Assembly (NCBI GenBank): GCA_022771185.1
Contig: JALFCJ010000139.1
Location: 1 to 14,575, forward strand
Direction of reading: 5' to 3'
Length of the DNA stretch: 14,575 nucleotides
Origin: Spirochaetales bacterium
GTDB taxonomy: Bacteria > Spirochaetota > Spirochaetia > Sphaerochaetales > Sphaerochaetaceae
In this document: piece by piece, positions 1 to 7,192 of the stretch
Layout of the letters: each line of letters starts with the position of its first letter
How positions within the stretch are numbered: position 1 is the stretch's first letter
Made by a program: the position numbers and the translations under genes
Notes under the pieces: generated by a model
What the model saw: only the letters and a program-made list of their open reading frames with translations
What the model was told of the DNA's origin: nothing
The model's database searches: none

Positions 1-690
1 GGATACAGCGTCGGCTATATCCTCCGGCTGGCCCCACCTTGCAATCGGGAATACTCCATCCTCTATCATTTTGTCATATTTTGCTGTAACGACACTGGTC
101 ATATCAGTTGCAATGACTCCCGGTCTTATTTCATGGACAAGAATACCTTCTGAGGCAAGCCTATCTGCATAAAGTTTTGTAAGCATGCTTACTCCTGCCT
201 TTGATACACAATACTCGCCACGACTTGTAGAAGATACTTCTGCAGAGCAAGAAGAGATATTGATAATGGTTCCTCTCTTTTTAAAGAGCTTCTCCTGCTT
301 CAACATCTCTTTCGCTACTGCCTGAGTAAGAAACATATTTCCCTTCGTGTTTATTCCAATAACTCGATCAAAGCTCTCTTCACTCATATCAAGGAGATCA
401 GCTCTCACCAGAGGTGCTACTCCAGCGTTGTTCACAAGTACATCGATTCTTCCGTAGGCATCTATAGTCTCTGTAACGATTCTCTTTCTGTCGTTACTAT
501 CTCCAATATTGGCCTGAATGTATTTCCACTCTATTCCGTCTTCGGTGAGAACATCCAAATTAGCTCTGTTCTTTTCTTCCTGCCCCGTTGCTACAAGAGC
601 AACCCTATATCCGTCTTTTCCAAGGCGGCGAGCGATAGCAAAACCGATTCCTCTGCTTGCTCCTGTCACCAATGCTGTTTTTTTTGTCAT
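1..690 (-). CDS. SDR-family NAD(P)-dependent oxidoreductase, C-terminus cut by window edge
   Basis: This is a classical short-chain dehydrogenase/reductase. The visible 230 residues read open to base 1 without a stop, so the last 20-30 residues are probably missing (family about 250). Seen in order: the Rossmann dinucleotide motif TGASRGIG at residues 9-16, NNAG at 87-90, the catalytic serine in ISS near 146-147, and YCVSK with Tyr160 and Lys164, followed by RPG at 189-191. The RGEYCVSKAG form and the late RWGQPEDIA motif resemble a subgroup often labelled 3-ketoacyl-ACP reductase but found in sugar-degradation clusters. I infer a cytoplasmic sugar or keto-acid dehydrogenase rather than a fatty-acid enzyme. 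The ATG lies 2 bases after the stop of the flavoprotein gene, with a G-rich ribosome site overlapping that stop, so translation is probably coupled. The family call is firm; the substrate is unknown. Confidence 0.93.
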   Translation of the reverse strand, partial: MTKKTALVTGASRGIGFAIARRLGKDGYRVALVATGQEEKNRANLDVLTEDGIEWKYIQANIGDSNDRKRIVTETIDAYGRIDVLVNNAGVAPLVRADLLDMSEESFDRVIGINTKGNMFLTQAVAKEMLKQEKLFKKRGTIINISSCSAEVSSTSRGEYCVSKAGVSMLTKLYADRLASEGILVHEIRPGVIATDMTSVVTAKYDKMIEDGVFPIARWGQPEDIADAVS

Positions 691-692
691 AA

Positions 693-2045
693 TCACCCCC
701 TGAAAGAAGAAGGAAGGCTCTTCTTCTCTTCAAGCCATTCTTTATAGAAAGGCATAAATGTAGCGTTATCCCTAATGACGCAACCTGTAGGCTTATGAGC
801 ACGTATCAAGTCGCCGCATTTACCACATGTAAGGCAGACTCTATTTTTGTCTATTCTACCGTTCCTTACTATTTCATTGGCAAAGTCTGGATCAGCAAAA
901 GCCATACGACCAAACAAGAAACCATCTGCCATACCTTTTTCCACCGCGCCGGCAGCATATAAGTCCGCATACTCTCTAAGGTATGTAGGAGCTGAACCAT
1001 ATACTACCATCTCTGGAACAGTTTTCTTAATCGCTTCCACCCCATGCACCATTCGAGAGAGTCCTTCGAATGGATGCTCATCTGGTGGATATTTACCGCT
1101 GTCAAAGGGTCTAGTTACATGTGTAGTGGCATATGGGTTTCCCATGGTTATGTCCACAAGAGGAATATTGAACTCCTCCCAGAGCTCCTTTATTAGGCGC
1201 TTTGGTTCAGCAAGATCCAATTCCCCTTCTTCATTCTGCCCCCAGCCTCTATGTTCTTTTGGATATCCATCATATATACCAATTCTGGCTGTAACAAAGA
1301 AATCATCACTTTCATATACCTTTGCAGCCCTGATGGAATTCTTCAAAAGTCTTGTTCTGTTTTCATAGCTTCCGCCATATTCACCAGGTCTATCATATGC
1401 TGCTGCAACTTCCTGAAATAGATATCCATGGCAGCACTTGATATCCACAGCATCAAAGCCTGCTTTCTTTGCAAGGAGCGCTGATTCTCCGAAAAGATCC
1501 TCCATTCTCTTAAGGTAATCATCAGAGACAATACACCTGTCATCAGCACTTCTGAATGATTCAAGCCAAGAGTTTCTCTCTGCAATCATGGGAGCTGGAT
1601 TATTTCCAGGATTTGAGTAACGTCCGGAATGATTAGACTGCATGACTAGGAGCGGGACAAAGCCATTTGCCTTTAATCCTGCTTCCTTTACCTTTTCATT
1701 TAAGCGTTTAAATGAGTCCAGGTTGTCTTCATTAATCAGAAGCTGAGTCTTACTGGATCTTCCCTCTTCAGATAGAGAGATAGCCTCATACCAGATAATT
1801 CCCACGCCACCTCTCGCTTCGTTGACATAACGCCTTTCCGTATACTCTGTGGGCTTACCATCAGGGGTGGAATCAGCCCCCTCCATTGGTGCAACTCCAA
1901 GTCTATTGGGAATATGAAATTTCTTGATATCTATGGGCTTTGCGAGAGAAGTAGTGTCCTCTGCAAAGGGAAGATCCACCCCCAATTCCATACATTTTTC
2001 TTTTACTTCGTTCAGCGACTTATAATGAAATTTCTCGTGCTTCAT
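693..2045 (-). CDS. Old Yellow Enzyme-like NADH:flavin oxidoreductase with a C-terminal cysteine (Fe-S-like) motif
   Basis: This 450-residue protein matches the FMN-binding TIM barrel of the OYE / 2,4-dienoyl-CoA reductase family. Visible landmarks are VAPMEGA near 51-57, NHSGR near 138-142, DIKCCHGYL at 201-209, YGGSYENR at 223-230 and the phosphate-binding FGR near 378-380. The active-site pair, usually His-x-x-His or His-x-x-Asn, is Lys203-x-x-His206 here. Near the end, Cys404, Cys407, Cys410 and Cys422 resemble the 4Fe-4S site that follows the barrel in 2,4-dienoyl-CoA reductase, but the FAD/NAD(P)-binding domains of that roughly 670-residue enzyme are absent. The electron donor may therefore be a separate protein. 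It probably reduces an activated C=C or C=O bond of a sugar-derived intermediate in the cytoplasm, which is inference. The start is 2 bases after the preceding stop, and a GGAAG site lies just upstream. Confidence 0.9.
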   Translation of the reverse strand: MKHEKFHYKSLNEVKEKCMELGVDLPFAEDTTSLAKPIDIKKFHIPNRLGVAPMEGADSTPDGKPTEYTERRYVNEARGGVGIIWYEAISLSEEGRSSKTQLLINEDNLDSFKRLNEKVKEAGLKANGFVPLLVMQSNHSGRYSNPGNNPAPMIAERNSWLESFRSADDRCIVSDDYLKRMEDLFGESALLAKKAGFDAVDIKCCHGYLFQEVAAAYDRPGEYGGSYENRTRLLKNSIRAAKVYESDDFFVTARIGIYDGYPKEHRGWGQNEEGELDLAEPKRLIKELWEEFNIPLVDITMGNPYATTHVTRPFDSGKYPPDEHPFEGLSRMVHGVEAIKKTVPEMVVYGSAPTYLREYADLYAAGAVEKGMADGFLFGRMAFADPDFANEIVRNGRIDKNRVCLTCGKCGDLIRAHKPTGCVIRDNATFMPFYKEWLEEKKSLPSSFRG

Positions 2046-2047
2046 AG

Positions 2048-3052
2048 TTACTTCCAGATTTCAATGAATTTTCCTTTGCTATGCTGTATTGCATTAATTA
2101 TCTTCACAGCCTCTATTCCACTCTCTCCTTCAGAGATAAAAGGTGTCCCTTCCTGAATCGAACGATAGAAAGAATCTATTAGCACACCATGGCTTATTCC
2201 CCACTCCGATTTATATCCAGTAATCGTTTCAGAGGGATGGAATTCACTCCCATTCTCTGTCTCAATATTTAGTCCCGACTGTTTGACAGTCAGCGTTGCT
2301 TTTTCAAGGTGTACTTCAACCGTGCATATCTTGGACAAGGGACAGCAGTTAGACATGAAAGCCACTGCACTTCCTCCACACTTAAGCTTAAAAAGAGCCA
2401 TTGCACTATCATCAGTCTCATAATCAGAGGTGTCTCTTAAGTGTGCATCCATGGCAGACACAGCTTCCACCCCTCCTGTAAGCCAGGAAAGAAGATCCAG
2501 AGTATGGATGGATTGGTTGATGATACAGCTTCCACCCTCTTTTTCATAAGTTCCTCTCCATGGACTATCGCTATAGTATTTTCCGCCTCTATCCCATGCA
2601 ACCAAAGCCAAAGCTGAAATAACTTTTCCATACTTTCCGCTTTCTATTATTTCCTTGGCTTCAAGGCTTGAGTTGTTCATTCTGTTCTGAAAACATACTC
2701 CAAGCTTCTTACCGCACTTACGGCTTGTCTCAACCATTCTCTCTGCATCGTAGGAGGAAATAGCCAGTGGTTTTTCACAAAACACATGTTTTCCATGTTC
2801 AAGTAGGAATATGGCCATTTCAGGATGTAGATAATGGGGAGTGACAATATGAACTACATCAACATCCAAATCAGCCAGCTCTCTATAATCTGTAATGGGT
2901 ATTCCCCCATACTCATTTGAAAAAGCTTCCGCTTTATCTTTATCTATATCCACACAATAGGAAAGAACAGCTCTGGAGCTGTTTTTCAAAGCTTTTCCAT
3001 GATTCTTTGATACAGCACCGCAACCAATTACAGCGGCTTTAAGTTTCTCCAT
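2048..3052 (-). CDS. Gfo/Idh/MocA-family oxidoreductase (third in transcription order)
   Basis: This 334-residue cytoplasmic NAD(P)-dependent dehydrogenase is typical in length for the family, which oxidises sugars, inositols, amino sugars and glycosides, often at a ring carbon. The N-terminal Rossmann motif is GCGAVSKNHG (10-19). The catalytic lysine lies in EKP at 93-95. The C-terminal alpha/beta domain carries GGSCIINQSIHTLDLL at 173-188, with His183 and Asp186 in the usual active-site helix. The sequence diverges clearly from the other two Gfo/Idh/MocA proteins in this window, so a recent tandem duplication is unlikely. The gene overlaps the end of the AraC-type regulator by 14 bases, with an AGGAG site placed inside the regulator's coding region, implying translational coupling. 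The exact substrate cannot be deduced. Confidence 0.94.
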   Translation of the reverse strand: MEKLKAAVIGCGAVSKNHGKALKNSSRAVLSYCVDIDKDKAEAFSNEYGGIPITDYRELADLDVDVVHIVTPHYLHPEMAIFLLEHGKHVFCEKPLAISSYDAERMVETSRKCGKKLGVCFQNRMNNSSLEAKEIIESGKYGKVISALALVAWDRGGKYYSDSPWRGTYEKEGGSCIINQSIHTLDLLSWLTGGVEAVSAMDAHLRDTSDYETDDSAMALFKLKCGGSAVAFMSNCCPLSKICTVEVHLEKATLTVKQSGLNIETENGSEFHPSETITGYKSEWGISHGVLIDSFYRSIQEGTPFISEGESGIEAVKIINAIQHSKGKFIEIWK

Positions 3053-5309
3053 TTGTATTCTCCTTTCTCATAGCCTTATATTGGCTTGGAGTGATGTTTT
3101 CATATTTCTTGAAAAGACGAAGGAATGTTCTCAAAGAGCCAAACCCACATTCATATACAATCTCTTTTATCTCTTTGTCTTGGGACAAAAGATTCTTTGC
3201 CATAGCAACTCTATATTGAGCGATATAATCGGATATATTAGTTCCATGATAGCGTTTGAAAACCTTTGAAAGCTGTACGTTACTTACATCCAGTTTTTGA
3301 GCAAGAGATGAAACATTCAATAGCGATGATGAATACTCTTCCTGAACTATCTTTAATGCCTTTTTATATAGTATAAAAGCTTCATCCATGCTGTCGGCGC
3401 TTTCACTTCTTATAGATACCACCTTTCTGACAGTAGATACTGTTGCATCAATAACTTCAGACAGGGATGCATTGATATCTTTTGTCTGTATTATGGAGTT
3501 GATGGCAAAGGGAGGCAGATCCCATAAATATTGCTTTGAGAGTCTATTGGATGTCCTGATTACAGTACCCATAATCGAGAACAAAAGATATCTCATATTT
3601 CTAGGCGATACACCATTCTTTTTATTTCTATCGACAACAGAATTAATGGCGTCTCTGGCACTTAGTTCATTTCCATCTTCCACACTTTTCTGGATGTTAT
3701 ACTCATCTTCCTGAGTATACTCATATCCGACCCTGTCGATCAGCCCCACAACATCTCCAGAAGAGAGATAGTCGCGGCTTGAAAGTTCAATCTCATACTC
3801 CAAGACATTGATTGCCTCCAAGTAGTCCCTTCCTACACTCTCCAAGCCTATTGAGATATCAGAAGAAGCGGCACGTTTTATCCACGGATAATTAACTAAA
3901 AGATCCCGTATCCTCGATTCCAATATACTTTCAGCTTTTCCAGATACACAGATTTCCTCTATAAAAGAAATGATATATGACAGTCCATGTATGGAAGGGA
4001 AAGGCGTGATCTGAATCATCTCATCCCCCAAGGACTCCGATACTATCTCTTCCCCTTTTTCTTTCATTTCATCATCAACGGATACTATCAGAACTGCAAA
4101 CCTTTCTGAAAGGAAAGATATCCCACACTCTTTCAAAGCCTCTTGGCTGACAGGGGCCGAAGACTGAGTATCCAACAGTCTTCTGATGGCATACTCTTTA
4201 AGGCTCTTAGTCTGCGATTCGATTACGCTGCCCATTATCTCTTTGGACTCCCTAAGTTTTCTATTGGAGTCTGTAAAAGGAGCATATTCATTCTTCTTAT
4301 CAAGAGACCACTCCACATCGTCTCCCAGAACATCCAATGCCTTTTCATAGTCTCGCCACTCTACTTTTACTCGATAAAAAATAAAGAGAATGGAAAAAAC
4401 AATGGATAAAAAGAAGAGGAATACTGCCAAGATGACAAGAGAATTTGTGATTCTATAGTATTCACTCTTCTCTGTAAGCACCACATAACTTAAGCCGCTT
4501 ACTACAGAAGGAGAAGATGAGACTATATAAGAATCGATAGAGCGTGTTTTTTTACCTGAAATATTAGCCAAATCTGAAATCACTTCCCCATTTTTATGAT
4601 CACCAGAGGAATCGAAACGGACTGTGCCCTTTTCGTCAACGATCAAAAAAGAAGTATAATTTCTCATCTCAGAGGGAAGAATAGAGTATATGTCGATAAT
4701 TGAAGCTAGAGACCAATCTCCTTGAGAATAGCTTTTTACATAGGAAAGAGGCCTTAATACAAGTATTCTTGGTATTCTGCTGCCATCATATGTTGTAAGA
4801 GATACATCATAGACCTCAACTCTGTCAGGTTTTCTTGAGAAGAGATTTACCACATCTTCACTGCTAATATTTACATCCAACTCTTTTCGTTGCCAAAAGT
4901 CTTGGAAACTACCCCATCTGAAACCTGAAACATAACGAGAGAGGGATGGCGAATATAGAGCGGCATCTGAGACAGCGTTGTTTACACCAAGATTTCTTCT
5001 TATTGCAGTAGTGACATTATACCACTCTGTAGATGACACCGATTCTTCTCCATATGAATTAAAATCCGACATCTCAGAAGAAAGGAGCATAGACTCTGCA
5101 AGCATGTTGTTCTGAGAGAAAGCATTGTCTACAAGCTTTGAAAGAGAATCCAAGAACAACGAGTTTGAATATGATACATTCTCAAGCAGTTTTACTGACG
5201 AAGTAAAGGCAAAGAAAACGAAGACGACAAGAGGCACTATGCATACCACAAAGTATGATAGCGCCCATTTTATTATTATGCCTCTCTTCAGTTTTCTTTT
5301 ATCCGCCAT
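3039..5309 (-). CDS. Membrane-anchored AraC-family transcriptional regulator with extracytoplasmic sensor region
   Basis: This 756-residue protein has an N-terminal membrane segment at about 11-35, an extracytoplasmic region of roughly 250 residues, a second membrane segment at about 288-312, a long cytoplasmic linker, and a C-terminal double helix-turn-helix of the AraC/XylS type at about 653-750 (second recognition region near YECGFGSLRTFLRLFKKY, 717-734). The outer region has the placement of a Cache-like sensor, but I cannot assign it by motif. This architecture is common in Firmicutes, where it regulates polysaccharide-use genes without a separate kinase. I infer that it senses an oligosaccharide, or the loaded binding protein, in the periplasm and activates this operon. 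It sits inside the operon: 4 bases after one Gfo/Idh/MocA gene and overlapping the next by 14 bases, so autoregulation is likely. Its ribosome site is weak (no clear AGGAGG), which may keep its level low. Confidence 0.93.
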   Translation of the reverse strand: MADKRKLKRGIIIKWALSYFVVCIVPLVVFVFFAFTSSVKLLENVSYSNSLFLDSLSKLVDNAFSQNNMLAESMLLSSEMSDFNSYGEESVSSTEWYNVTTAIRRNLGVNNAVSDAALYSPSLSRYVSGFRWGSFQDFWQRKELDVNISSEDVVNLFSRKPDRVEVYDVSLTTYDGSRIPRILVLRPLSYVKSYSQGDWSLASIIDIYSILPSEMRNYTSFLIVDEKGTVRFDSSGDHKNGEVISDLANISGKKTRSIDSYIVSSSPSVVSGLSYVVLTEKSEYYRITNSLVILAVFLFFLSIVFSILFIFYRVKVEWRDYEKALDVLGDDVEWSLDKKNEYAPFTDSNRKLRESKEIMGSVIESQTKSLKEYAIRRLLDTQSSAPVSQEALKECGISFLSERFAVLIVSVDDEMKEKGEEIVSESLGDEMIQITPFPSIHGLSYIISFIEEICVSGKAESILESRIRDLLVNYPWIKRAASSDISIGLESVGRDYLEAINVLEYEIELSSRDYLSSGDVVGLIDRVGYEYTQEDEYNIQKSVEDGNELSARDAINSVVDRNKKNGVSPRNMRYLLFSIMGTVIRTSNRLSKQYLWDLPPFAINSIIQTKDINASLSEVIDATVSTVRKVVSIRSESADSMDEAFILYKKALKIVQEEYSSSLLNVSSLAQKLDVSNVQLSKVFKRYHGTNISDYIAQYRVAMAKNLLSQDKEIKEIVYECGFGSLRTFLRLFKKYENITPSQYKAMRKENTNGET

Positions 5310-5313
5310 ATGC

Positions 5314-6432
5314 TCAAACAGGCATTACGCCGCCACATTTTTCCTTTAGTTTCTCATAAAATAGGTCCCCGTCAACAGGAAGATTGACCCAATCTCCACC
5401 TGTCCAAGAGGATAGATGAATGGCATTAGAGATACTTAGGCCTTTGATTCCATCTTCTCCTGGAGCAATGAGAGGAGTACCCTTCAACACTGCATCACAG
5501 AAGTTATTGATAATTCCCGGATGAGATGTATATGTACCTTTTACAGGAATCTCGCACTTCCAATTCTCAGGCTGACCTATTTCACCCTTGAATCTCTTAT
5601 TAAAATCGTCGCTGTCTTCCCTTAGACGCCAGAAAGTAATCTTGTCATTTTCAAGAACAAGTTTTCCTCTTGTTCCGTCTATTTCCAATCTATTTGTGCC
5701 TGGGGCATCAGAAACTGTTGTAATATAGCAGCCTGTTGCACCATTTGGATACTCGAAGAGTGCATAAACATCATCCTCAACTTCAATATTTCTGTGTTTT
5801 CCATAGTAAACTTGTGACTTTACTCTTGTAGGCATTCCACAGATCCACTGCCAGAGGTCAAGGTTATGAGGGTTCTGATTCAGTAACACTCCGCCGCCCT
5901 CTCCCTTCCATGTTGCACGCCAGGATGATGAAGAGTAGTAGCTTTCAGCTCTAAACCAACTTGTAATGATCCAGTTGCAATGAAGAATTCTTCCCAGCTC
6001 TCCGCTGTCAACAAGGTCCTTTGCCTTCTGATAAATCGGATTTGTCCTTTGGTTGAACATCACACCGAAGACTTTCCCTGATTCCTTGGCGACTCTATTC
6101 ATTTCTTCAACCTGCTTTGTATATACACCTGCAGGTTTTTCACAAAGAACATTCAGGCCTGCCTTGAACGCCTCTATTGCATATACAGGATGGTAATAAT
6201 GAGGGACAGTTGGAATGATTGCATCCACAACTCCTGAGTGAATAAGGTCCTCGGCAGAGTTGAAGTAAGAAACACTATCTCCAAGAAGAGACTTTGCAGC
6301 CTCTATTCTCTTTTCGTCTATATCTGCAATGGCAGTGAGCACACCGTTTTTTATCTTTCCATCAAGAAATGCCCTTGTATGCTGGCTTCCCATCTTTCCA
6401 TATCCAATAATTCCAAATCTGACTTTATCCAT
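5314..6432 (-). CDS. Gfo/Idh/MocA-family oxidoreductase (second in transcription order)
   Basis: This 372-residue NAD(P)-dependent dehydrogenase has the Rossmann motif GIIGYGKMGSQH at 8-19 (reading through the His), the lysine-bearing CEKP at 97-100, and a C-terminal active-site stretch GGGVLLNQNPHNLDLW at 179-194 with His189 and Asp192. The combination WRATWKGEGGG followed by LNQNPHNLDLWQWICGMP is a recognisable subgroup found in carbohydrate clusters, distinct from the other two paralogues here. It probably oxidises a sugar or glycoside carbon, or reduces the matching keto form, in the cytoplasm. The start overlaps the preceding isomerase-like gene by 8 bases and has a clear GGAGG site 6-7 bases upstream, so the start is well supported. 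The stop lies 4 bases before the regulator gene. The substrate is not identifiable. Confidence 0.95.
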   Translation of the reverse strand: MDKVRFGIIGYGKMGSQHTRAFLDGKIKNGVLTAIADIDEKRIEAAKSLLGDSVSYFNSAEDLIHSGVVDAIIPTVPHYYHPVYAIEAFKAGLNVLCEKPAGVYTKQVEEMNRVAKESGKVFGVMFNQRTNPIYQKAKDLVDSGELGRILHCNWIITSWFRAESYYSSSSWRATWKGEGGGVLLNQNPHNLDLWQWICGMPTRVKSQVYYGKHRNIEVEDDVYALFEYPNGATGCYITTVSDAPGTNRLEIDGTRGKLVLENDKITFWRLREDSDDFNKRFKGEIGQPENWKCEIPVKGTYTSHPGIINNFCDAVLKGTPLIAPGEDGIKGLSISNAIHLSSWTGGDWVNLPVDGDLFYEKLKEKCGGVMPV

Positions 6433-7192
6433 TATATACCTCCATATATGTCTCTTTCAGTACTTTAAGTGCTTTTGGCCCATCTGAAAGGAAATCCGAA
6501 GTCTTACCTTCGATACTCAATCTCTTGTCATATCCAGATTTTTTTAATGCAGAGAAAAATGAGATGACATCCTCGTTTTTTTCCACAGGGTAAAGTCTTC
6601 CCGTCCTTTCTGCGATGTGAGCATGAGCAAAAGGAGCACAGAGGACAATGTTTTCAAATGGTTCGTTTTCTTTCATCAAATGAAATACATCAACCAACAA
6701 AGAAGCCCCGGTTAGAGAAGAAAGAGCGGCACCTTCTGTTAGAAAATTTATAAGGTTCGTTTCATTTCTATTTAGTGTCTCTATTGCTATCTCTACTCCA
6801 TATTCCTTAGCTTTCCCTACAATAGTCTTTGTCACAGCAACGAGTTCCGACCATCCCTCTTTATAACTAATCCCACTAGGAATAAACCTGGATTTTCCTG
6901 AACCGAAGGATACTACCCTGCCATCTGTCTCCAACATTCTTGAAAATGCTGTATCCAGATATGTAAGCATCTCTTTTTCATTATATTCCGGACCGATTAT
7001 CTTCATTGTCTTGGGAAGAAGAAGGGAAAAAGCCTCTACGGGAAGAGAAACGCTTTCAACTTCTTCTTTCATTCTCTTCCATTCGTCGTCACTGACAGTC
7101 CCCACTTTATTTAGGGGCAACTCAATATAGTCGAAACCCGCTTCCTTTATTTCCCTTGCTTTTTCAGAACCAGCACAAACTCCAAATCTCAT
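6425..7192 (-). CDS. Sugar phosphate isomerase/epimerase-like TIM-barrel protein (xylose isomerase-like / AP endonuclease 2 family)
   Basis: This 255-residue single-domain TIM barrel has the normal family length. The expected divalent-metal ligands are visible at strand ends: Glu138 in AIETLNR, Asp168 in LLVDVFHL (with His171 next to it), a histidine in HAHIAE (His190 or His192) and Glu228 in LSIEGK. Members isomerise or epimerise keto-sugars, or act on 3-keto sugars in elimination and hydration reactions, using Mn, Mg or Zn. I infer that role here because the next gene is a Gfo/Idh/MocA dehydrogenase. The ATG overlaps the lyase stop as ATGA, a classic coupling junction, and the 3' end overlaps the next start by 8 bases. 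Residues are intact and I see no truncation. The exact reaction is unknown. Confidence 0.92.
   Translation of the reverse strand: MRFGVCAGSEKAREIKEAGFDYIELPLNKVGTVSDDEWKRMKEEVESVSLPVEAFSLLLPKTMKIIGPEYNEKEMLTYLDTAFSRMLETDGRVVSFGSGKSRFIPSGISYKEGWSELVAVTKTIVGKAKEYGVEIAIETLNRNETNLINFLTEGAALSSLTGASLLVDVFHLMKENEPFENIVLCAPFAHAHIAERTGRLYPVEKNEDVISFFSALKKSGYDKRLSIEGKTSDFLSDGPKALKVLKETYMEVYNG

Noticed and set aside
1..690. Assignment of the partial SDR as KduD, which would suit a uronate pathway
   Set aside because: The N-terminal motif TGASRGIG and the RGEYCVSKAG and RWGQPEDIA features fit a different SDR subgroup; I see no specific KduD signature.
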